From SIG440 sp045631525 (lineage in GTDB: Bacteria; Bacillota; Clostridia; Monoglobales; Monoglobaceae): a stretch of DNA of 64,000 nucleotides. The notes below the pieces were generated by a model. The model made no database searches. It saw only the letters and a list, made by a program, of their open reading frames with translations, and was not told where the DNA came from. Made by a program: the position numbers and the translations under genes. The DNA is taken from contig JAZQUY010000009.1 of the NCBI GenBank assembly GCA_045631525.1, positions 4,279 to 68,278 of the forward strand. The letters run 5' to 3'. This document shows positions 34,493 through 42,790 of this stretch, piece by piece. Position 1 is the stretch's first letter, and the number at the start of each line of letters is the position of its first letter.

Positions 34493-35173
34493 TTAGAAAA
34501 TACGTCTGCCACAGGTAATTCGATTTGAATAATTCCCTGTAACAATGCTTTCGTATTTTACAACATCTCCGGTCTGCGGAGAGTGTATCATCATTCCGTT
34601 GCCCACATAAATTCCCACATGGTTTATGTATCCGCTGCGGTTCTGAAAGCCCACAATATCACCGGGCTGGAGTGCATTCTTTGGCACCCATTTTCCATTG
34701 GTCATCTGGTCTGCTGCAACACGATTGAGTGTCACACCCATCTGCTTGTAAATAAAATATACAAATCCGCTGCAGTCAAAGCCATTAGGCCCTGCCGCAC
34801 CATAAACATAGGGTTTTCCAAGATATTTTTTTGCAAGTTCAACAACAGCTTGTCCTTTTGACGTTATGCTGTCATTTCTGTTAGGCATTTCGCCCTGAAC
34901 AATTGTTATGTAATCAAGTGAAACATATCCTTCTGTTCCATAATATGAAACTCTTGCCCAGCCTGACTCAATCCATTTCACCCCAACCGTCTGTCCGTAA
35001 GGTAGCTGTGCAAGCACAGCAGATGATGTAGTGGCGTTTTTCCTAAGATTGAGCAGTGACGCTGTAACAATGCCATATGATGAATTTCCTGTTGCTCCGA
35101 CAAATGTAGAAACCGCCGAAAGCACTATAACGCATGCGGTAATTACCGCAAAAACTCTTTTAAATTTAAACAA
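34493..35173 (-). CDS. Secreted SH3-NlpC/P60 peptidoglycan hydrolase
   Basis: The 226-residue protein has a signal peptide (to about residue 28), a bacterial SH3 domain (about 30-90, VTASLLNLRKNATTSS) that binds wall peptides, and a C-terminal NlpC/P60 cysteine peptidase with the catalytic Cys in FDCSGFV, His in NHVGIYVG and a third polar residue in MMIHSPQTG. It should cleave gamma-D-Glu-diamino acid bonds in stem peptides. Start is TTG 35173, with GGAGGT 7-8 bases upstream; the frame upstream lacks a ribosome site. It has its own promoter and terminator. Confidence 0.9.
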   Translation of the reverse strand: MFKFKRVFAVITACVIVLSAVSTFVGATGNSSYGIVTASLLNLRKNATTSSAVLAQLPYGQTVGVKWIESGWARVSYYGTEGYVSLDYITIVQGEMPNRNDSITSKGQAVVELAKKYLGKPYVYGAAGPNGFDCSGFVYFIYKQMGVTLNRVAADQMTNGKWVPKNALQPGDIVGFQNRSGYINHVGIYVGNGMMIHSPQTGDVVKYESIVTGNYSNRITCGRRIF

Positions 35174-35252
35174 AATTTTTACCTCCAAATTAGTCAGCAC
35201 CTACGCTTTATTCCCTTTCCTCTCTCCTTTCAAAATGAAATCATATACCATA

Positions 35253-35281
35253 AGTATACATAATTTTTTCTTATTTGTCAA
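35253..35281 (-). promoter_or_regulatory. Promoter of the NlpC/P60 gene
   Basis: Minus strand TTGACA, 17 bases, TATACT; leader of about 75 bases. Confidence 0.75.
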
Positions 35282-35345
35282 CCTCTTTGCGAAAATCAAC
35301 GTTGGAAATCAAATCCACAGTATACTATAAAAGTTGATAAAAGCC

Positions 35346-35374
35346 TTGACAAACGTCAAATATTGTGGTATTTT
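35346..35374 (+). promoter_or_regulatory. Promoter of the T-box leader
   Basis: TTGACA, 17 bases, TATTTT. Transcription would start near 35381, directly before the T-box. Confidence 0.7.
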
Positions 35375-35394
35375 AATATCAAATTGAATATAAA

Positions 35395-35673
35395 TGCGTT
35401 GAAGAAGAGTGCTCCAAGGGTAAGCTTTAGAGAGAAGCGGCGGTTGGTGAAAGCCGCGAAAGCCGAGTTTGTGAGCTGTAGCTTCCGAGCAGGAAGGAAG
35501 AAAGTCGAATTCGACAAGTAGAACCTTTCCGTGTTTGCTACGTTAGTGCATAGGGCCTAAAACAAAGGGTCTGAAGTGGCATCTGAAAGATGGTGCAATT
35601 TGAGTGGTACCGCGGGTAAGAAAAGAAAATTTTCAGCTCGTCTCAAAGAATCTCCTTTGGGGCGACTTTTTTT
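35395..35673 (+). promoter_or_regulatory. T-box riboswitch with terminator, in front of an acyl-CoA synthetase fusion
   Basis: All parts of a tRNA-sensing T-box are present: Stem I with AGAGAG (35430s), the apical hairpin GCGGC/GCCGC whose loop has GGTTGGTG, and the end CTTCCGAGCAG; the T-box sequence TGGTACCGCG at 35605-35614; TTTGAG (35599-35604) that pairs with CTCAAA (35642-35647) in the antiterminator; and a competing terminator CGTCTCAAAG / CTTTGGGGCG (35639-35664) followed by seven T. By position relative to GAGCAG the specifier codon would be GTA (35478-35480, valine), though the usual GAA before it reads GCT. The TGGT bulge requires a tRNA with A73, which fits valine and the other branched-chain tRNAs. 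Confidence 0.9.
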
Positions 35674-35702
35674 GTCTTAAGGGATTTTTAAGGAGGAAAA
35701 CT

Positions 35703-37991
35703 ATGAAAGAAGAAACTATGACCGGTCTTGATTTTAAAATCAGCGAGGTTGCTGCCAGAATAAAAGAGCTTCGTCAAATCAGCGGTATTTCCGTTGAAAC
35801 AATGGCAAAGCTTACTGGTGTTACATCCGAACAATATATCGCTTGTGAAGAAGGCCAAAAAGACCTGAGCTTTGCATTTATCTATCGTTGCTCCCTTGCT
35901 TTCAAGGTGGGCGTTACTGACATTGTTGAAGGTGTCAGCTCAAACCTTAAATCCTACACCGTTACACGCTTGGGCGAGGGCAGAAAAATCGAAGAAGCCC
36001 ACGGAATGGTTTATTACAACCTGGCATCAGCTTTTAAAAACCGTGTATCAGAGCCGCTTTTTGTTGAGTGCGCCTATGATGCAGCAGCAGAACAACGCGA
36101 CATCGAGCTCACCACACACACCGGGCAGGAGCTTGATATCGTAATTTCAGGAACTCTCAAAATCCAGATTGGTTCCCACAGCGAAATCCTTTCAGCCGGC
36201 GACACAATCTATTTTGACAGTTCAACACCCCACGGAATGATTGCCGTTGGCGGAAAAGACTGCCAGTTTTATGCGATAGTATTGAACGGAAAGGAAAATG
36301 AAGAGCCCACCGGCACTGCTTTCATAAAAGAAAGTACATATAAACCCCATCAGGAGTACAAACGTGTTTATCACGACTTCATTGATACGGTTGAAGACGA
36401 AAACGGCGCTCTTGTTTCAATCAGCTTCAAAAATGAGGACAACTTCAACTTCGCTTTTGATATTGTTGATGAAATCGCACGTCGCAAACCGGACAAGCTC
36501 GCTATGGTGCATCTTGACAAAAACAAGGTTGAACGTCGCTTCACCTTTACCGATTTTATGAAAGAGTCTGCAAGATGTGCAAATTATTTTGAATCTTTGG
36601 GAATCAAAAAAGGTGACAAGGTTATGATGGTGCTGAAGCGCCATTATCAATTCTGGATTGCCATTCTTGCTCTCAACAAAATCGGTGCAGTTGCTATTCC
36701 TGCATCAAATCTTCTTCAGGAGCACGACTATGAATACCGCTATCAGGCAGCAGAGGTTGATGCAATCATCTGCAGCGCTGACGGAGACATTGCAAATCAG
36801 GCAGAGCTCGGTGCAAAAAATGCGCCAAATCTTAAAGAAAAAATTATCGTTGGCGGCGAAAGAGTGGGTTGGAGAAACTTTGACGAAGAATATAAAGCTT
36901 TCCCCGACACTTACGCACGCCGCGCCGACTCACCCTCGGGTGATGACGATATGCTTATGTATTTCACCTCAGGAACTACCGGAAATCCAAAGATGGCACT
37001 TCACAGTTGCAAGTACCCTCTTGGACACTTCCACACAGCAAACTACTGGCACTGTGTTGACCCCGAGGGTCTTCACCTCACCATTTCTGATACCGGCTGG
37101 GCAAAGGCTGCCTGGGGCAAGATTTATGGTCAATGGCTTTGCGAGGCGGCACTTTTTGTTTATGACTTTGACCGCTTTGATGCAGCAGACATTCTGCCGC
37201 TGTTTGCACAGTATAAGATTACCACATTCTGTGCACCTCCCACAATGTACCGCATGATGATAAAAGAAGATATTTCAAAGTACGATATGTCCTCTGTTCA
37301 GCACGCGAACACAGCGGGCGAAGCACTCAACCCCGAGGTTTACAAGCAAATTGAAAACCTCTTGGGCCTCAAAATTATGGAGGGCTTTGGTCAGACTGAA
37401 ACCACTTGTCTCATCGGAAACCTCCACGGCAGAGAATACAAAATCGGTGCAATGGGTAAACCCGTTCCACTCTACGACGTTGACATCGTTGACCCTGACG
37501 GCAAGAGTGTGGGCGTTGGCGAAAATGGTGAAATTGTTATCCGCACCTCCGAGAAAGTTCCCTGTGGACTCTTCAAGGGTTACTATAAAGACGACGAAAA
37601 AACCGCTGAGGTTTGGCACGACGGCCTTTATCACACAGGCGACGTGGCTTATAAAGACGAAGACGGATTCTATTTCTATGTTGGAAGAATTGATGACGTT
37701 ATCAAATCATCAGGCTACCGCATAGGGCCTTTTGAAATCGAAAGCGTTATTATGGAGCTTCCCTACGTTGTGGAATGTGGTGTCTCAGCAGAGCCTGACG
37801 ATATTCGCGGTCAGGTGGTAAAAGCAAGCATTGTCCTTACCCGCGGAACTGTTCCCAGCGAAGAGCTGAAAAAGGAAATCCAGAATTATGTAAAAGAGCA
37901 CACCGCACCTTACAAATATCCGCGAATTGTGGTTTTCCGGGACGAGCTCCCCAAAACAACCAGCGGAAAAATTATCCGTGCGAAGCTTTAA
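35703..37991 (+). CDS. HTH-cupin-acyl-CoA synthetase fusion (AMP-forming ligase)
   Basis: The 762-residue protein joins an XRE-type helix-turn-helix (about 10-65), a small-molecule-binding cupin barrel (about 118-190) and an ANL-superfamily ligase (about 215-755) of the medium-chain acyl-CoA synthetase type. Ligase motifs are YFTSGTTGNPK, GFGQTETT, YHTGDVA, GRIDDVIKSSGYRIGP and the catalytic-lysine motif TSGKIIR. The start is ATG 35703 with AAGGAGG in front; the frame upstream runs into the T-box. It activates a carboxylic acid to its CoA ester; control by a T-box suggests a substrate linked to an amino acid, such as isobutyrate or other branched or aromatic acids. The regulator-plus-enzyme layout suggests self-sensing. 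Single-gene unit. Confidence 0.88.
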   Translation: MKEETMTGLDFKISEVAARIKELRQISGISVETMAKLTGVTSEQYIACEEGQKDLSFAFIYRCSLAFKVGVTDIVEGVSSNLKSYTVTRLGEGRKIEEAHGMVYYNLASAFKNRVSEPLFVECAYDAAAEQRDIELTTHTGQELDIVISGTLKIQIGSHSEILSAGDTIYFDSSTPHGMIAVGGKDCQFYAIVLNGKENEEPTGTAFIKESTYKPHQEYKRVYHDFIDTVEDENGALVSISFKNEDNFNFAFDIVDEIARRKPDKLAMVHLDKNKVERRFTFTDFMKESARCANYFESLGIKKGDKVMMVLKRHYQFWIAILALNKIGAVAIPASNLLQEHDYEYRYQAAEVDAIICSADGDIANQAELGAKNAPNLKEKIIVGGERVGWRNFDEEYKAFPDTYARRADSPSGDDDMLMYFTSGTTGNPKMALHSCKYPLGHFHTANYWHCVDPEGLHLTISDTGWAKAAWGKIYGQWLCEAALFVYDFDRFDAADILPLFAQYKITTFCAPPTMYRMMIKEDISKYDMSSVQHANTAGEALNPEVYKQIENLLGLKIMEGFGQTETTCLIGNLHGREYKIGAMGKPVPLYDVDIVDPDGKSVGVGENGEIVIRTSEKVPCGLFKGYYKDDEKTAEVWHDGLYHTGDVAYKDEDGFYFYVGRIDDVIKSSGYRIGPFEIESVIMELPYVVECGVSAEPDDIRGQVVKASIVLTRGTVPSEELKKEIQNYVKEHTAPYKYPRIVVFRDELPKTTSGKIIRAKL

Positions 37992-37995
37992 AAAA

Positions 37996-38032
37996 CCTTT
38001 CCCCCGCTTTTTCGAGCGGGGGTTTTTGTTTA
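37996..38032 (+). terminator. Terminator after the acyl-CoA synthetase fusion
   Basis: CCCCCGCT, TTTTCG, AGCGGGGG then TTTTTGTTT. Confidence 0.85.
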
Positions 38033-38052
38033 CAAAATCTTTAAAAACGGTG

Positions 38053-38081
38053 TTGTATATTTTTTTGGGGTATGGTATAAT
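38053..38081 (+). promoter_or_regulatory. Promoter of the small membrane protein at 38100
   Basis: TTGTAT, 17 bases, TATAAT. The start codon follows 18 bases later. Confidence 0.6.
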
Positions 38082-38099
38082 TAAATTTGGGGTGATAGC

Positions 38100-38576
38100 G
38101 TGAAAATCAATTCTTGGAAGAAGGCTCTAAGAAATGGAGTATTTGGGGGAGTAATATTGTTTACAGTATATATTACTTTTGTTTTTCTTATAAGCTATTT
38201 GACCGGTGGGAAAACATTTATAAAATATGATATAATTGTTGAAAAAATTGGCGTGATTTCCTTTAATTCTGTAACAATCATCGGATTTGTTTTATCTGCT
38301 GTTGTCCCTATGATTACTTTGCGATATCAAAGGATAAGATATATTTTTTTATACATCTTATCGGGGATTATGTTATTTGTTTTCTTATACTGTTTGGTGT
38401 GGGGAGTTCTTTTCCTTATTTATCATATTTTTGATGATATCTTTTATTGCCCACTAAATACTTTTGATGCGATTTACTATGCTATGTTGACATTTCGTGG
38501 CGCGGGAATTGGCACCTTGCTTGCACTTATAATCAACCTAATTAAGAACAGGTCGTTAAAAAACAATAGCAACTAA
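38100..38576 (+). CDS. Unrecognised four-helix membrane protein
   Basis: I do not recognise a family. The 158-residue product is strongly hydrophobic with about four membrane helices (near 14-34, 55-72, 80-105, 125-148) and basic ends. It starts with GTG after GGGGTGATAGC and has its own promoter. The gene is noticeably more AT-rich than its neighbours, which may point to later acquisition. Confidence 0.6.
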   Translation: MKINSWKKALRNGVFGGVILFTVYITFVFLISYLTGGKTFIKYDIIVEKIGVISFNSVTIIGFVLSAVVPMITLRYQRIRYIFLYILSGIMLFVFLYCLVWGVLFLIYHIFDDIFYCPLNTFDAIYYAMLTFRGAGIGTLLALIINLIKNRSLKNNSN

Positions 38577-38636
38577 ATCGGCTACGAATTATACAGCGAA
38601 ATATGTCAGATTTTATTAAGCTCAGAGGTTAAATAT

Positions 38637-39176
38637 ATGTATATAACAGCTCAAATAATCGGAATACTTGGTGTATCCACATTCCTTTTAAGCTACCAAC
38701 TGAAAAAGAGAAAAAATATAATTGTAGTAAATGCAATCTCAAGTGTTCTATATGTTCTTCAATATATTCTGCTGGGCGCCTTTGAAGGTGCTGCCCTTGA
38801 CATTCTGGCGGCAGTTTCAACCGTCGCGGCACACAACAAGGACAAGGGTTTTATCAAAAGACATACAAAGCTTGTCATCACGATTTTGACCTTGTCATTT
38901 TGCATTGCAGGTATGGTATTTTACAAAAACATTTTCAGTCTGTGTTCTGTCGCGGGTGCAATTCTTCAAAACAGTGCATTCTGGATAACAAAAGAAAAAA
39001 TATTAAGGCGCGTCTCCTTTGCGGCATCACCATTCTGGCTTGTATATAATCTCACAAGCGGTGCATATGGCTCCGCAATAGGTAGCGCTTTAAGCATCGT
39101 GTCCATCGGTCTTGCAATCCTTAGATATGATATATTGAGAGCTGAACCCACAAATGACGTAACTGAAATAGCATAA
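38637..39176 (+). CDS. YgjV-family inner membrane protein
   Basis: A 179-residue protein with about six short membrane helices, starting ITAQIIGILGVSTFLLSYQLK and ending with the repeated GSAIGSALSIVSIGLAILR. This pattern matches the YgjV family, whose function is unknown. It starts with ATG; the ribosome site (AGAGG) is modest. It is probably a separate unit from YqhQ, which follows after 37 bases. Confidence 0.65.
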   Translation: MYITAQIIGILGVSTFLLSYQLKKRKNIIVVNAISSVLYVLQYILLGAFEGAALDILAAVSTVAAHNKDKGFIKRHTKLVITILTLSFCIAGMVFYKNIFSLCSVAGAILQNSAFWITKEKILRRVSFAASPFWLVYNLTSGAYGSAIGSALSIVSIGLAILRYDILRAEPTNDVTEIA

Positions 39177-39213
39177 GAAATTCAAATTTAACTTGAAAGT
39201 GCAGGTGTTTTAT

Positions 39214-40182
39214 ATGAGCAAATCGGCTTGCGAAACAAAAAAAGCCCTCAAAACCTCAATCGGCGGACAAGCAGTGATTGAGGGTGTTATGATGCGCGGT
39301 CCTCACAAAATAGCAACAGCAGTGAGAAAACTCGATGGTGAAATCATCATTGACGAAAAACCAATTGGCGAGGGAAGAAAAAATAGATTCTTTAAACTCC
39401 CCATAATTCGTGGCTGCATTAACTTTTTTGACTCTATGATTGTAGGAATCAAGGCGCTTATGTTTTCCGCCAAATTCTTTGATATCGACGAAGACGGAAA
39501 TCAACTTGAAGAGAATCCCGGCAAATTTGAAAAATGGCTGAACGAAAAGCTCGGCTCAGAAAGGGCAACCGAAGCGGTTATTTATATCTCCGTGTGCCTT
39601 TCTCTTTTCCTGAGTGTAGGTCTTTTCATCCTCCTCCCTGCCGTAATCGCAGGATTTCTCAAAGGTCTCATTGAAAACCACATTCTTCTGACTCTGGCAG
39701 AAGGCGTTGTAAGAATAAGCATCTTTGTCATTTATATAGCCTTGGTTTCAAAAATGGAAGACATAAAACGTGTTTTTATGTATCACGGTGCAGAGCACAA
39801 ATCCATCCACTGCTTTGAAAATGGCGAAGAACTCACAGTGGAGAATGTCCGCAAGCATTCACGTCTCCACCCCAGATGCGGAACAAGCTTTCTGCTCATT
39901 GTTATGGTAATAAGCATCATCGTTTTCTCTTTCATTTCCTGGAACAATCCGTTCATACGTCTCGTCTTAAGACTTGCTCTTCTCCCCGTTGTAGCCGGTA
40001 TTTCATATGAAATTATCAAATTTGCAGGCCGTCACGACAATCTCCTCACAAGAATTATCAGCGCCCCCGGAAAATGGTTTCAGTATATAACAACCAACGA
40101 GCCTGATGACAGCCAGATTGAAGTGGCGATTGCCTCCCTCAAGGCTGTTATCCCCGAAAACACGGAAGATGCAAAATGGTAA
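39214..40182 (+). CDS. DUF1385 (YqhQ) membrane protein
   Basis: YqhQ-type proteins have four or more membrane helices and conserved motifs that are all here: SIGGQAVIEGVMMRGP at the N-terminus, YHGAEHKSIHCFE in the middle and HPRCGTSF. Function is unknown; the invariant His residues could bind metal. I use ATG 39214 (AGGTG upstream) instead of an earlier in-frame start. The stop overlaps the prmC start by seven bases, a gene pair seen in many Clostridia. Confidence 0.88.
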   Translation: MSKSACETKKALKTSIGGQAVIEGVMMRGPHKIATAVRKLDGEIIIDEKPIGEGRKNRFFKLPIIRGCINFFDSMIVGIKALMFSAKFFDIDEDGNQLEENPGKFEKWLNEKLGSERATEAVIYISVCLSLFLSVGLFILLPAVIAGFLKGLIENHILLTLAEGVVRISIFVIYIALVSKMEDIKRVFMYHGAEHKSIHCFENGEELTVENVRKHSRLHPRCGTSFLLIVMVISIIVFSFISWNNPFIRLVLRLALLPVVAGISYEIIKFAGRHDNLLTRIISAPGKWFQYITTNEPDDSQIEVAIASLKAVIPENTEDAKW

Positions 40183-41021
40183 AAATAAAAGAACTCAGAA
40201 AAACCGCCCTGAAAGTACTTGAACAAACGAAAAACGACAGTCCTTTGGCAGATATAGATTATCTCCTTCTTCACATGCTCCATTTTTCACGCGAAGACTT
40301 GATTCTGGGCGACAAAACTCTTGACAACCAACAATTACAGCTTTTTGACAACGCTCTCACAGAACTTCAAAAAGGCGTTCCCGTCCAATACACAGCAGGG
40401 GGCTGTGAATTTATGTCTCTTTGGTTCGCCACAAGCAAAAGCACACTTGTCCCAAGGGCAGATACCGAAGTCTTGGTTGAACTTATCATAGAGAATTTTA
40501 AAGGCAAAGGCACACTTAACATCCTTGACATTGGTACGGGCACAGGCTGTATAGCCATCAGCCTTGCACATTTTTTGCCAAATGCAAGGGTTTTTGGAAT
40601 TGATATTTTGCCTGAAGCCATCAAAACCGCAGAAAATAACGCAAAAAATTTGGGTGTTTCTGACCGTTGCCATTTTTTCCAGTGGGATATACTCAAAGGC
40701 TTTCCGTCTCTGCCTGCAGAAATGGATATTGTGGTGTCAAACCCTCCCTATATTCCTGATGTAGATGTTTTAACCCTCGATGAAAAAGTAAAAGACTTTG
40801 AACCTGTTTCCGCTTTGGCAGGAGGAACTGACGGTCTTGACTTTTACCGAAAGATAACTGAAAACGTACAGCTCACAAAAAACGGATGCCTTGCCTTTGA
40901 GGTAGGAATAAACCAGGCAGAAGACGTCACTCGCATAATGGAAAAACGTTTTTCTCAAATCAAAACAAAAAAAGATTTAAGCGGAATAGACCGCGTTGTC
41001 TGGGGAATTTTGAAAGACTAA
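40176..41021 (+). CDS. prmC: Release factor glutamine methyltransferase PrmC
   Basis: PrmC methylates the glutamine of the GGQ motif in peptide release factors. The 281 residues contain the N-terminal helical domain, the SAM site ILDIGTGTGCIAISLA and the catalytic SNPPYIP. It overlaps the DUF1385 gene by seven bases, so translation is coupled. The usual partner prfA is not next to it. Confidence 0.93.
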   Translation: MVKIKELRKTALKVLEQTKNDSPLADIDYLLLHMLHFSREDLILGDKTLDNQQLQLFDNALTELQKGVPVQYTAGGCEFMSLWFATSKSTLVPRADTEVLVELIIENFKGKGTLNILDIGTGTGCIAISLAHFLPNARVFGIDILPEAIKTAENNAKNLGVSDRCHFFQWDILKGFPSLPAEMDIVVSNPPYIPDVDVLTLDEKVKDFEPVSALAGGTDGLDFYRKITENVQLTKNGCLAFEVGINQAEDVTRIMEKRFSQIKTKKDLSGIDRVVWGILKD

Positions 41022-41055
41022 CCGCAAAAACGCTCCTTAAAATACAAAATAAGAC

Positions 41056-41084
41056 TTGAAATTCCTGAGCGTTTGTGATAAAAT
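41056..41084 (+). promoter_or_regulatory. Promoter of rsmE
   Basis: TTGAAA, 17 bases, TAAAAT, about 48 bases before the start codon. Confidence 0.65.
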
Positions 41085-41131
41085 GTTATTTAAGTATGAT
41101 ACTCTTTTCGGTTAGGAGAGGATATTTGCTT

Positions 41132-41878
41132 ATGCGAAGATTTTTCACAGAGCCAAATTTCATAAAAGACGGCATCGCCGAAATTTTTGAAGACTCAAAG
41201 CATATTGAAAAAGTTCTTAGAATGAACGTCGGAGACTCCATTTTGGTCTTTGACGGCACGGGCACTGAATATCTGGCAAAGCTTGTTTCAATCGAAAAAA
41301 ACCTTTGCCGCGCCGAAATCATAGAAAGTCAAAAATCTTCTTCTGAGCCAAAAATATGCGTTTCGCTTTTTCAAGGTCTTCCCAAATCCGGAAAGATGGA
41401 AACCATAATCCAAAAATCCGTCGAGCTTGGAGTTTATGAGATTTTTCCCGTTATCATGGACAGATGCGTTGTTCAAATAAAGGGAAGTGCAGCAGGCGAA
41501 GAAAAAGCGAGTCGGTGGAATAAGGTTTCTCTTGAGGCTTCAAAGCAGTGTGGTCGCGGCATTGTTCCCAAAGTTTATCCGCCTATCACCTTTGATGAAG
41601 CGATAAAGAAACTCCATTCTCTGGAAGTTTCTCTTATGCCTTATGAAGAGCTTGGCCACCAAGGTCTTCATGGACTGAAAGAAATCTTGATAAATCATTC
41701 CCGAGCAAAAACCTTTGGCTTGCTTGTCGGTCCCGAAGGAGGCTTTTCCGACAGCGAAGCCAAAAGAGCTCTGGAGCATGAGATAAACACCTTTGGTCTT
41801 GGGCCAAGGATTCTTCGTACCGAGACTGTGGCAAGTGCCGTTATTCCGGTGATTATGTATCAAAGCGACGAGTTTTAG
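41132..41878 (+). CDS. rsmE: 16S rRNA m3U1498 methyltransferase RsmE
   Basis: RsmE is a SPOUT methyltransferase that modifies U1498 of 16S rRNA. The 248-residue protein has the N-terminal PUA-like domain (MRRFFTEPNF) and the knotted SAM site with VGPEGGFSDSE and LGPRILRTETVASA. I choose ATG 41132 because AGGAGAGG lies in front; an earlier opening of the frame falls inside the promoter. The membrane protein gene at 41915 probably belongs to the same transcript. Confidence 0.93.
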   Translation: MRRFFTEPNFIKDGIAEIFEDSKHIEKVLRMNVGDSILVFDGTGTEYLAKLVSIEKNLCRAEIIESQKSSSEPKICVSLFQGLPKSGKMETIIQKSVELGVYEIFPVIMDRCVVQIKGSAAGEEKASRWNKVSLEASKQCGRGIVPKVYPPITFDEAIKKLHSLEVSLMPYEELGHQGLHGLKEILINHSRAKTFGLLVGPEGGFSDSEAKRALEHEINTFGLGPRILRTETVASAVIPVIMYQSDEF

Positions 41879-41914
41879 TTCTCAAATAATATAGATAGAA
41901 AGGTCTGGAGACTT

Positions 41915-42403
41915 ATGTCAGCAGCAAAAAATCAAAATATAAAAAGGCAAAAAAGACTTGAAAAACGTGCAAAAATCGATAAAGCTACAAACCGCTTTAT
42001 GATAAACCTTTCCTGGGGCCTTCTGGGCATTTTGTGTCTGAGATTCGTGGAAAATGGTTTTCTTGGAAGCGCTGCGGCATCAATGCCCACGGTTATGAAA
42101 GTCCTTGCCGGCATTTTTGCAGCTATTGCAATCGCCCTGGCAATATGCGGAAAGTGCCGTGTTTTCAAAAACACAGCCCGCACCTTTGATTATTCAATCT
42201 TTGCAGCAGTTGTATGTCTTGTTTCACTTTTCATCGGCTTCTATGCCCCAATTCGACTTTTCCTTGGCGGCATTTCCGAGGGGCTTTTAAACATCGACTC
42301 ACGCTGGTGGATTTCAAGAGGCCCTATCACATTGATTGTTGTTTACTTGATTGTCGATTTTCTTTGGATTGCTTTCAAAATCGCAAAAGTTGAACATAAA
42401 TAA
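41915..42403 (+). CDS. Unrecognised four-helix membrane protein
   Basis: No family recognised. The 162 residues begin with a strongly basic segment (KRQKRLEKRAKIDKATNRF) and continue with four membrane helices (near 31-47, 58-78, 92-112, 135-155). It starts 36 bases after rsmE with a GAAAGG site and shares the terminator at 42423, so an operon with rsmE is likely. The basic N-terminus could contact RNA or lipid head groups; this is only a guess. Confidence 0.6.
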   Translation: MSAAKNQNIKRQKRLEKRAKIDKATNRFMINLSWGLLGILCLRFVENGFLGSAAASMPTVMKVLAGIFAAIAIALAICGKCRVFKNTARTFDYSIFAAVVCLVSLFIGFYAPIRLFLGGISEGLLNIDSRWWISRGPITLIVVYLIVDFLWIAFKIAKVEHK

Positions 42404-42422
42404 ATTTTAATTTTGAAAATTT

Positions 42423-42456
42423 AACCCCCGCAAACTTGTTATTTGCGGGGGTTTTG
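42423..42456 (+). terminator. Terminator after the rsmE operon
   Basis: ACCCCCGCAAA pairs with TTTGCGGGGGT, followed by TTTGTT. Confidence 0.85.
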
Positions 42457-42581
42457 TTATGTTTTTTTATTTTTTCCCAAGTCTTCTTTTTTCTCTTTTA
42501 AAGCTCTTTCTTGCCATAGTTTTTAGAGGATAACACTTCTCCCAATGCGCAAACTAAGTTTGAGAAAGGAGCCTTTTAAAA

Positions 42582-42719
42582 ATGACCTCACGCTTCAAAA
42601 AAATCGTTTTCACGGCACTTGCCGCAATGCTTATTTCAAAAAATTTTTACACCCCGGTTCTTGTAAATCTTTCTCCCACAGAAATTTTTCAAGCGGAACA
42701 AAATTTTGAAACAGCATAA
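42582..42719 (+). CDS. Small ORF, 45 codons, unknown
   Basis: The predicted peptide starts MTSRFKKIVFTALAAMLISK and ends NFETA. The ATG is preceded by AAAGGAG at 10 bases and the frame is closed by a hairpin terminator directly after the stop, so it has the outline of a real small gene. The N-terminus is basic then hydrophobic, like a short membrane segment or a weak signal peptide. I could not find a convincing promoter. No family is recognised. Confidence 0.5.
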   Translation: MTSRFKKIVFTALAAMLISKNFYTPVLVNLSPTEIFQAEQNFETA

Positions 42720-42720
42720 A

Positions 42721-42770
42721 AAAGTGGCAAACTAAAACCTTTTCGGTGATAGTTTGCCGCATTTTTTTAT
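42721..42770. terminator. Terminator between the small ORF and lysC
   Basis: GGCAAACTA and TAGTTTGCC pair around a 15-base loop, with a T-run on the right and A-run on the left. Confidence 0.8.
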
Positions 42771-42790
42771 TTTTATTCAAATTTCAGAAA

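Noticed and set aside
35604..35702. GTG start 33 codons upstream of the acyl-CoA synthetase fusion
   Set aside because: The GTG is part of the T-box TGGTACC sequence; AAGGAGG and ATG at 35703 mark the true start.
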